Shown piece by piece: positions 43,753-51,200 of a DNA stretch of 64,000 bases; positions within the stretch are counted from its first letter, which is position 1; each line of letters begins with the position of its first letter. Location: contig NZ_UPSE01000594.1 in assembly GCF_900573885.1 (NCBI RefSeq), forward strand, positions 166,344 to 230,343. Reading direction: 5' to 3'. A program made the translations under genes and the position numbers. The notes beneath the pieces are model-generated. The model had not been told where the DNA came from, did not search any database, and saw nothing but the letters and a program-made list of their open reading frames with translations. The DNA is from Pseudomonas viridiflava. Lineage in GTDB: Bacteria > Pseudomonadota > Gammaproteobacteria > Pseudomonadales > Pseudomonadaceae.

Positions 43753-43932
43753 ATGAACTGTCAACACGAGTCTGAACACGACGGCAAAAAACACGCTGCA
43801 GGCGCCGAGCAGCAACCCATGGAAATGCTCGACTACCTGCGGCTGGCCAACTTCATCCACTACCTGGCCAACGACGTGAGCGAGGCGCCAGGCACCGGTA
43901 GCCTGGTGTATGGCGAAACGGGTCTGGCGTAA
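43753..43932 (+). CDS. Hypothetical 59-residue protein
   Basis: A short acidic, His-rich protein (starts MNCQHESEHDGKKH, later MEMLDYLRLANFIHYLANDV). The ATG has TTGGAG eight bases upstream, and no larger frame overlaps it convincingly. It is divergent from the 96-residue gene and nearly abuts, convergently, the sterol-desaturase-family gene. Function unknown. Confidence 0.5.
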   Translation: MNCQHESEHDGKKHAAGAEQQPMEMLDYLRLANFIHYLANDVSEAPGTGSLVYGETGLA

Positions 43933-43938
43933 GGGTGG

Positions 43939-45072
43939 TCAGGCCGGGTCTTTCGGCTTCAACGGGTAAACCAGCTGCTTCAACATGCCATTGGGCAGCT
44001 CTTTGCCAAACACGCCGTAGCGTTTGGGCCACTCTTCGGGCGGCAGCTTGAAGGTGCCGAACAGCATGTCCACCAGCGGCGTGTGGATGGCGTAGTTTTT
44101 GTAGATGTAGTCGATGTGCCGCGCGTGGTGCCAGTGGTGGTAACGCGGCAACACCAGAATGTAATTGAGCCAGCCGCCATTGATCTTCACGTTGGCGTGG
44201 GCCAGCACCGCCTGCACGCCGATCAGAATCACGTAGGCGTTCATGGCTTCGGTGGAAAAGCCCAGCAGCATCAGCGGCACCAGTACGCCGGTGCGGGTCA
44301 GCAGCACTTCGGCGAAGTGCACGCGAGAGCCGGCGAGCCAGTCCATCGAGGTGCTGGAGTGATGCACCGCGTGGAATTTCCACATCCACGGCACCACGTG
44401 ATACAGGCGATGCAGCCAGTACTGGCCGAGGTCGGCAACGAACACCGCCATTACGAACTGCACCGGAATCGGCAGGCTGCGCACAAAGCCCTGCACGATG
44501 TCAGACACCGCCCAGCCGGCCAGAAAGGTCGACGACGCGGTGACGAAAATCAGGATGAATTGCACAGCCATATGGCTGACGAAGAAATAGCAAAGGTCGG
44601 TGCGCCAGTGCGGGCGCAGAATTTTCAGCTCGGGGTCTTTGGCGTAGAGCTTTTCCAGCGGAATAAACACGATGGCCGACACCAGCAGCGCCAAAATGAA
44701 CCAGTCCAGGCCCAGGGAATACGGCGAGTGGCCGATGCTGTCGAACTGAATATTGGTGCCGCCGAGAAACAGCGCCAGGCCGGAGCTGACCATGCCCGTA
44801 ATACCCAGGCGTTTACGGTTGTTCAGCAGAATGTTCAGCGTGCCCAGGCCGAACGAACAGGCCAGGCCAATCAGCAACGCGGTACGGGCGAACTGCTCGC
44901 TGTACACCTGACGAAACTCGGCAAACGTCAGCCATTGCGGAAACAGAAAACACAACACCGCCAGCAAACTGAGCAGCCCGGTAGCTGCCGAGATATAGCC
45001 ACTGATACGACCTTCGCCGATGCGAAAGGCATCAGAACCATGACGGTCGAAGTACGCTTTGATTCGTTCCAT
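43939..45072 (-). CDS. Sterol desaturase/fatty acid hydroxylase family protein
   Basis: A 377-residue protein with six to eight membrane helices and the di-iron histidine clusters HRLYH, HAVHH and HHWHH-ARH (about residues 215-325), as in the FA_hydroxylase family (alkylglycerol monooxygenase, sterol C5 desaturase and beta-carotene hydroxylase relatives). It should hydroxylate or desaturate a lipid using O2. Upstream, the divergent BCCT gene shares a 251-base intergenic region with direct repeats. Confidence 0.88.
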   Translation of the reverse strand: MERIKAYFDRHGSDAFRIGEGRISGYISAATGLLSLLAVLCFLFPQWLTFAEFRQVYSEQFARTALLIGLACSFGLGTLNILLNNRKRLGITGMVSSGLALFLGGTNIQFDSIGHSPYSLGLDWFILALLVSAIVFIPLEKLYAKDPELKILRPHWRTDLCYFFVSHMAVQFILIFVTASSTFLAGWAVSDIVQGFVRSLPIPVQFVMAVFVADLGQYWLHRLYHVVPWMWKFHAVHHSSTSMDWLAGSRVHFAEVLLTRTGVLVPLMLLGFSTEAMNAYVILIGVQAVLAHANVKINGGWLNYILVLPRYHHWHHARHIDYIYKNYAIHTPLVDMLFGTFKLPPEEWPKRYGVFGKELPNGMLKQLVYPLKPKDPA

Positions 45073-45114
45073 GCAGCGGTCTCCTTGTGCGCATTTGACT
45101 ATCAGATGATCGCA

Positions 45115-45143
45115 GCAACCGATTCATCACACGGCAACCGATT
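45115..45143. promoter_or_regulatory. Direct repeats between desaturase and BCCT genes
   Basis: GCAACCGATT occurs at 45115-45124 and 45134-45143, 19 bases apart, and CAAATT/AATTTG forms a dyad just after at 45147-45162. This pattern suggests tandem binding of a regulator for one or both divergent genes. Confidence 0.5.
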
Positions 45144-45323
45144 GCGCAAATTCGGCAATTTGTCTGGGCAAAACCCGGGATGAAATCCGCTTCGGGCCAT
45201 AAAAATTGAACCTCAACGCCGTTAAAGCCCTCCCATAGGCTCCGCGAAGCCGGCACCGTCCGGCGCAGCCGTGGTCATACACTACGATTGCTGCAGCGCA
45301 CCCGCCTAGAAGGAATATCCGCC

Positions 45324-47300
45324 ATGGAAACGCCGGCGAAGCCGCGTAATACCCTCAACCCACCGGTGTTCTACACCGCCGCCGTACTGATTCTGCTGTT
45401 GGTGTCGTACACGGTGCTGTTCCAGGAACAGTCGCAAACGCTGTTCGACCACATCCAGCACTGGATCATCGTCAACGTCAGCTGGTTCTACATTCTCACC
45501 GTCGCGCTGATTCTCATCGGCGTGGTGTTCCTCGCCGTCAGCCGCTACGGCGACATCAAGCTCGGCCCGGACCACAGCGTGCCGGACTACCGCAACGCCA
45601 GCTGGTTCGCCATGCTGTTCTCCGCCGGCATGGGCATTGGCCTGATGTTTTTCGGTGTCGCCGAGCCGGTGATGCACTTCACCACGCCGCCCGTTGGCGA
45701 CCCCGGCACGGTGCAAGCCGCCAAAGAGGCGATGAAGCTCACGTTCTTCCACTGGGGCCTGCACGCCTGGGCGATCTACGCCATCGTGGCGCTGATCCTT
45801 GCCTACTTCAGCTTTCGTCACGACCTGCCGCTGACCCTGCGCTCGGCGCTGTACCCGTTGATTGGTGAGCGCATATACGGGCCGATTGGCCACGCCGTGG
45901 ATATCTTCGCCATTCTCGGCACGGTATTCGGCGTCGCCACTTCCCTTGGTTATGGTGTGCTGCAAATCAACAGCGGCTTCCACCTGATGTTCGGCCTGCC
46001 GGTCAACACCACCGTGCAGTTGGGCCTGATTGTCGTGACGTGCGCGTTGGCCACCTTGTCGGTTGCTACCGGCCTGGACCGTGGCATTCGCATCCTCTCG
46101 GAACTCAACCTGAGTCTTGCCGTTATCCTCATGCTGTTCGTGCTGGTACTCGGGCCGACCGTGTTTTTGCTGCAAACCTACGTGCAGAACACCGGCAGTT
46201 ACCTGTCGGAAATCGTCAGCAAAACCTTCAACCTCTACGCCTACGAACCCACCGACTGGATCGGCGGCTGGACCCTGCTCTACTGGGGCTGGTGGCTGTC
46301 GTGGTCGCCCTTTGTCGGCCTCTTTATCGCGCGCATTTCCCGTGGCCGCACCATCCGCCAATTCGTCTGCGGTGTACTGTTCGTGCCCGCCGGTTTCACC
46401 CTGTTGTGGATGACCGTGTTCGGCGACACCGCCATTCATATGATCCTCAACGAAGGCAACACCGAGTTGGCGCGGATCGTCGGTGAAGACAGCTCATTGG
46501 CCTTGTTCGCCTTCCTTCAGCACTTCCCCTGGTCCACGGTGGTGTCGAGTATTGCCGTGCTGATGGTGGTGGTGTTCTTCGTGACCTCAGCGGATTCCGG
46601 CGCCCTGGTCGTCGACATGCTTGCCTCGTCCGGCAGCACCCATTCGCCGGTGTGGCAGCGCATTTTCTGGTCCGTACTGATTGGCGTGGTGGCGATTGCG
46701 CTGTTGCTTTCCAACGGACTTAAAGCCCTGCAAACCGCGACCATCGCCAGTGCCCTGCCCTTCGCCTTAATCCTGCTGGCCTCCATGTGGGGCCTGTTCA
46801 AAGCGCTGGACAAAGACTCCACCAAGCAAGGCATGCGTTACCACGCCCTCGCCCGCCCCCGCCAAACCGCCCGCACCCACGGTGGCTGGCAGCGTCGCCT
46901 GCGCGGCATCGCGATGTTTCCGCGCCGCGCCCACGTGAACCGGTTTATCAGCGAAGTGGTGCGCCCAGCCTGTGAATCGGTGGCCGAAGAGTTGAAAAAA
47001 CAGGGCTACGCAGCCGAAGTCACCACCGGCAGCGACGGCCGCACGGCGCTTGCCGTAAGCCTGACCGGACAGCCCGACTTCCTTTACGAAGTACGCCCCC
47101 GCGCCTTCACCCTGCCGAGCTTCGTACTGAGCGGCGAAGAAGACACCGCCAGCGAAACGCGCAAATACTTCCGCGCCGAAGTGCACCTCAAAGAAGGTGG
47201 GCAGGATTACGACCTGATGGGCTGGAACCGCGACGACGTGATCGGCGACATACTCGACCAGTATGAAAAGCACATGCATTACTTGCATGTGGTGAGGTAG
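45324..47300 (+). CDS. betT: BCCT family choline/betaine transporter (BetT-like)
   Basis: A 658-residue protein with 12 transmembrane helices, then a roughly 130-residue cytoplasmic tail. Length and tail match BetT-type transporters. The BCCT signature is GGWTLLYWGWWLSWSPFVG (about residue 313), with GMGIGLMFFGVAEPVMHF near 110. The tail (after about 525) resembles the osmosensing C-terminus of BetT1. It would import choline or betaine for osmoprotection. The ATG at 45324 is preceded by AGAAGGAATATCC; the 12-codon longer frame has no ribosome-binding site. Confidence 0.88.
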   Translation: METPAKPRNTLNPPVFYTAAVLILLLVSYTVLFQEQSQTLFDHIQHWIIVNVSWFYILTVALILIGVVFLAVSRYGDIKLGPDHSVPDYRNASWFAMLFSAGMGIGLMFFGVAEPVMHFTTPPVGDPGTVQAAKEAMKLTFFHWGLHAWAIYAIVALILAYFSFRHDLPLTLRSALYPLIGERIYGPIGHAVDIFAILGTVFGVATSLGYGVLQINSGFHLMFGLPVNTTVQLGLIVVTCALATLSVATGLDRGIRILSELNLSLAVILMLFVLVLGPTVFLLQTYVQNTGSYLSEIVSKTFNLYAYEPTDWIGGWTLLYWGWWLSWSPFVGLFIARISRGRTIRQFVCGVLFVPAGFTLLWMTVFGDTAIHMILNEGNTELARIVGEDSSLALFAFLQHFPWSTVVSSIAVLMVVVFFVTSADSGALVVDMLASSGSTHSPVWQRIFWSVLIGVVAIALLLSNGLKALQTATIASALPFALILLASMWGLFKALDKDSTKQGMRYHALARPRQTARTHGGWQRRLRGIAMFPRRAHVNRFISEVVRPACESVAEELKKQGYAAEVTTGSDGRTALAVSLTGQPDFLYEVRPRAFTLPSFVLSGEEDTASETRKYFRAEVHLKEGGQDYDLMGWNRDDVIGDILDQYEKHMHYLHVVR

Positions 47301-47324
47301 GCATCACTCAAAAGCCCCTCTCCC

Positions 47325-47419
47325 CCGGCCCCTCTCCCGCGAGCGGGCGAGGGGTGACGTAAAGCGCGAAGCTCACTCCGACCAGCCCCCTCTCCCGCCT
47401 GCGGGAGAGGGTTGGGGAG
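47325..47419. repeat. CCCCTCTCCC-type palindromic repeats
   Basis: Two copies of CCCCTCTCCCGC followed by a complementary GCGGG(A/C)GAGGG half (47330-47354 and 47387-47411), with extra CCCTCTCC fragments around. This element is widespread in pseudomonad intergenic DNA; no coding role. Confidence 0.7.
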
Positions 47420-47489
47420 AGGGTCGATTTTGACGTCCAATAAAGAAGGGAGCCGAAGCCCCCTCCTCTACACGCCCGTCACTCGCTTG

Positions 47490-47738
47490 TCAGGCAGCCG
47501 CGCTCTGGCACGCCTTGGTCAGCGCCTTCGCCATTTCACTCAGCGTCTGCAAAATCGCCCGCTCGTGGTCTTTGTTCATGAGCGAGTCCGCAGCCGCAAG
47601 ACTTTCGACGTACATCATCAAGGCTTCAGCCCGAGAAAGCGCCTCATCAACAGGCGCGCCGGCATTGACCAGAAATAGCGGTGCGGCGCCCGCGAGGTCG
47701 AAGGGTTGGAACGTGGTTACGTTGGATATTTTTTTCAT
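47490..47738 (-). CDS. DUF6124 (DUF3077-like) small protein
   Basis: An 82-residue, helix-rich protein: MKKISNVTTFQPF..., then VNAGAPVDEALSRAEALMMYVESLAAADS and a HERAILQTLSEMAKALTKAC segment, a pattern known from Pseudomonas DUF6124 proteins. The ATG at 47738 has GGAAGGAATCACC upstream. A structured candidate RNA with its own promoter and terminator lies upstream on the same strand. Function unknown. Confidence 0.82.
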   Translation of the reverse strand: MKKISNVTTFQPFDLAGAAPLFLVNAGAPVDEALSRAEALMMYVESLAAADSLMNKDHERAILQTLSEMAKALTKACQSAAA

Positions 47739-47880
47739 GGTGATTCCTTCCGAATGTAGAGAGGACCGCCACGACTCGTCGCCAAACGAATGGGGTGGCA
47801 GCTGTACGCAGGTTGGCGAACCGGTTCGGAAGTACACCGGCATACCCGAAGGTATCCCGCGCACAGCCGCCATAGCTGCG
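47739..47880 (-). promoter_or_regulatory. Structured leader of the DUF6124 gene
   Basis: Between the candidate RNA terminator and the DUF6124 start, the minus strand holds an ATACC-TTCG-GGTAT hairpin, the palindrome CGAACCGGTTCG and a TCGT-TTGGCG-ACGA hairpin. The last presents the same TTGGCG loop as the upstream RNA (GTCGCCAAA on the plus strand at both 47778-47786 and 47945-47953). The shared loop suggests a related regulator or duplication. Confidence 0.45.
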
Positions 47881-47890
47881 TCGCGGGCAC

Positions 47891-47977
47891 AAAAAAAGCG
47901 CCTGCTTCACAGAGATGGGCGCTTGTGCGCATTCCGAACTTTGGGTCGCCAAACCCAATCGCTGATGTGCAGCGACG
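47891..47977 (-). ncRNA. Candidate small structured RNA upstream of DUF6124
   Basis: On the minus strand three stacked hairpins follow a promoter: TCGCT/AGCGA (47975-47959), TTGGGT with loop TTGGCG and ACCCAA (47958-47941), and a terminator stem AAGCGCC/GGCGCTT followed by seven T (47924-47891). No open frame fits. The predicted transcript is about 88 bases. The arrangement loosely recalls C4-type antisense RNAs, but I cannot verify that. Confidence 0.6.
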
Positions 47978-47982
47978 GCGGG

Positions 47983-48012
47983 ACTATAGGGCGGGCTTGG
48001 TTGGGATGGCAA
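47983..48012 (-). promoter_or_regulatory. Sigma-70-type promoter of the candidate RNA
   Basis: Minus strand TTGCCA (48012-48007) and TATAGT (47988-47983), 18 bases apart, each matching the consensus at five of six positions. The start would fall near 47976, just before the first hairpin. Confidence 0.65.
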
Positions 48013-48150
48013 CGGCTTTTTTGGCTGAAACGGCACTGCGGGAAATGTCGCACGCGAATGGTTTTGGTATGTGCGGCAATGGCGGTAAGCGCACCGAAGC
48101 CCAACGGGTTCGCCGGAAGACCTGCACGCGGAGCCCGGTGGGCTCCCGGG

Positions 48151-48227
48151 TGGGCTTCGCGGGGCTCAACCCATCCTACGTACAGAGCACCTCGTAGGTT
48201 GGGTTGAGCCAACGGCGAAGCCCAACG
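48151..48227. repeat. Inverted pair of the GTTGGGCTTCGC repeat (copies 2 and 3)
   Basis: Copy 2 (48151-48180) and inverted copy 3 (48193-48227) face each other across 12 bases, forming a large imperfect palindrome. It lies in the 552-base space (47739-48290) between the DUF6124 gene and gdhB, which also holds the candidate RNA and the gdhB terminator; I see no other gene there. Confidence 0.72.
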
Positions 48228-48241
48228 TCTGGCGATCGGGA

Positions 48242-48268
48242 TAAAAAAGCCCCGCACTAGGCGGGGCT
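48242..48268 (-). terminator. Intrinsic terminator of gdhB
   Basis: Minus-strand stem AGCCCCGC/GCGGGGCT with a five-base loop and a T-run (A at 48243-48248 on the plus strand). It lies 23 bases after the gdhB stop. Confidence 0.85.
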
Positions 48269-48290
48269 CTCCGTCACTGCTTCACATCCG

Positions 48291-51200
48291 TCAACCGCGC
48301 TGCGACAAGTCCATCAACTCCCGATTCGCTACGGCATACATGGCGTAGTCGGTGCCCGTGGCGGCGCGCAATTCGCCGAGCATGGCTTTCCAGCGGTCGA
48401 CCATGGGTCGGTGCTGTTCGATCCACACCTGGGTGCGCTCTTCCATGTCGGCCGGGGCGTCGGTCATTTGCAGCACCGATACCGTGATGGCCCGCTGTTG
48501 CCAGTCGAGGTCGTCGCGGAAGGCTTCACGCGCCAGGGCTTGCCAGTTGTTTTCCACCGGCAGGTTGGTGATTTGCTGCAAGTACCACGACAGTTCCAGC
48601 GCGCCACCCACGGCGAAGTAGGCGGCACCTACTTGTGCCGGGTCCTGGCCGGTGATGTCGGCCGCCTCGATAATTGGCAGCAAGGTGTACAGATGACTTG
48701 TGCCGGCAACCGCGCGGGCCAGTTCTTCCGGCACGCCTTGTTCCACGTAGTCCTGCACGCGCGCTTGCCATTGTTCACGCGCCGGCCCTTCGAGCAGGCC
48801 GTCGAGTTGTTTGGCCAAGGCTTCCAGGCGTGGGGCGAAGTGGCCGACGTCACGGGCGGCGTCCAGTTCGTTGCGACGGCTGCGCAGGAACCAGCGCGTG
48901 GCGCGGCGGCCCAGGCGCATCAGTTCGTCCATCAGTTGCAGTTGCAGGTCGGCCGGCACTTTGTAGTCCAGTGCCTCGATCTGCGCCCACCAGTACGGCA
49001 GACGGAACACGTCGCGCACAATCACATAGGCGCCGGCCACGTTGGCCGCGCTCATGCCGGTGGATTCCTTCAGGCGCTGAACGAAGGTGATGCCCATGTG
49101 GTTGACCAGGTCGTTGGCGATCTGGGTGCTGATGATTTCCCGTTTCAGGCGGTGGCGGCGCATGGCGTCACCGAACTTCTCGGCCAACAACGGCGGGAAG
49201 GCGGTTTCCATTTCGCGGGCGAGGTAGTCGTCGTCCGGCACCAGGGATTTGAGCAGCGATTCCTTGAGGTCGATTTTGCTGTACGAAATCAGCACCGACA
49301 GCTCCGGCCGCGTCAGGCCGTGGCCGTTGGCGGCGCGCTCGGCCAGTTGCTCGTCGTTGGGCAGGAACTCCATGGCGCGGTCGAGTTTGCCGCTGCCTTC
49401 CAGGGCGGAAATCAGGCGTTTGTACTCGCCGATGCGCTCACGGGCGCGGCGCTGGGCCAGCGACAGGGCCTGGGTTTGCTTGTAGTTGTTGCCCAACACA
49501 AGGTTGCCCACGGCGTCGGTCATTTCGGCGAGCAAGGTGTTGCGCTGCTTGCCGGTCATGTCGCCGGCGGCAACGATTTCGTTGAGCAGAATCTTGATGT
49601 TCACTTCGTGGTCGGAGCAGTCCACACCACCGGCGTTGTCGATAAAGTCGGTGTTGCTCGCGCCGCCATTGAGGCCGTATTCCACGCGGCCGAGCTGGGT
49701 CATGCCGAGGTTGCCGCCCTCGCCCACCACTTTCGCGCGCAGTTCGCGGCCGTCGACGCGCAAGGCGTCGTTGGCTTTGTCGCCGACGTCGGTGTGGCTT
49801 TCGCTGCTGGCTTTCACGTAGGTGCCGATGCCGCCGTTCCACAGCAGGTCAACCGGTGCTTTTAGCAAGGCGTTGAGCAGTTCGGTGGGCGGCAGTTTGT
49901 CGGCCTTGATGTCGAAGCGTTCTTTCATCTCCGGGCTGATGGCGATGCTTTTCGCGCTGCGCAGGAACAAGCCGCCGCCTTTGGAAATCAGCGAGGCGTC
50001 GTAGTCGGCCCAGCTGGAACGCGGCAGGTCGAACAGACGTTTGCGTTCCACGAAGCTTTTCGCCGCGTCGGGGTTGGGGTCGATGAAGATGTGCTGGTGG
50101 TTGAACGCCGCCACCAGTTGCAGCTTGTCGGACAGCAGCAGGCCGTTGCCGAATACGTCGCCGGCCATGTCGCCGATGCCGATGACGGTGGAGAGGTCTT
50201 TCTGCACGTCGATGCCGCGCTCGCGGAAGTGACGCTGCACCGAAACCCAGCCGCCTTTGGCGGTGATGCCCATGCCTTTGTGGTCGTAACCGGCCGAGCC
50301 GCCGGAGGCGAACGCATCGCCCAACCAGAAGCCGTATTCACCGGCGATGCCGTTGGCGATGTCGGAGAACGTGGCGGTGCCTTTGTCGGCGGCGACCACC
50401 AGGTACGGGTCGTCTTCGTCATGGCGCACGACGTTTTGCGGCGGCACCACTTCGCCTTCTTTCAGGTTGTCGGTGATATCCAGCAAGCCAGAGATGAAGA
50501 TGCGGTAGCAGGCGATGCCCTCGGCCAGCACCTCGTCGCGGGTGCCGCCAATCGGCATGCGGCGTGGCACGAAACCGCCCTTGGCGCCGACCGGCACGAT
50601 CACGGCGTTTTTCACCTGCTGCGCCTTCACCAGGCCCAGCACTTCGGTGCGGTAGTCCTCTTCGCGATCAGACCAGCGCAAGCCGCCGCGAGCCACTTTA
50701 CCGCCTCGCAGGTGCACGCCTTCGACCCGTGGCGAGTACACGAAAATCTCGAACATCGGTACCGGCTTCGGTAAGTCGGCGATGGCGCGTGGGTTGAATT
50801 TGAAGCTGAAGTAGGACTTGGCCTGGCCGTTGGCGTCGGCTTGGTAAAAGTTGGTACGCAGCGTGGCTTTAATCAGGTCCAGGTAGCGACGCAGAATGCG
50901 GTCTTCGTTAAGTACCGCCACATCGTCGAGGGCCGTGAGAATCGCTTGCTCCAGACGTTGCTGCTTGTCGGCCAGGTCGTCGGCGGTGAGTTTGCGCGCC
51001 AGGTAGAAGCGGGTTTTGAACAGGCGCACCAGCTCCTTGGCGATGTCGACGTGGTTGAGCAAGGCGCTGGCGATGTAGCTCAGGTCGAAGCCCAGGCGAA
51101 TCTGTTTCAGGTAGCGGGCATAGGCACGCAGCAACGCCACATCGCGCCATGGCATGGCGGCGGTCAGTACCAGGCGGTTGAAGGCGTCGTTCTCGGCGGC

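Noticed and set aside
47890..48012. Prophage remnant as explanation for the C4-like RNA layout
   Set aside because: No phage gene, integrase or attachment duplication is present nearby; the RNA is kept only as an unassigned candidate.
47325..48227. CRISPR-like array
   Set aside because: The repeats are palindromic intergenic elements of different types with irregular spacing and no cas genes.
48411..49865. 484-codon plus-strand frame inside gdhB
   Set aside because: Antisense to conserved glutamate dehydrogenase sequence; Val/Gln-rich composition typical of a shadow frame.
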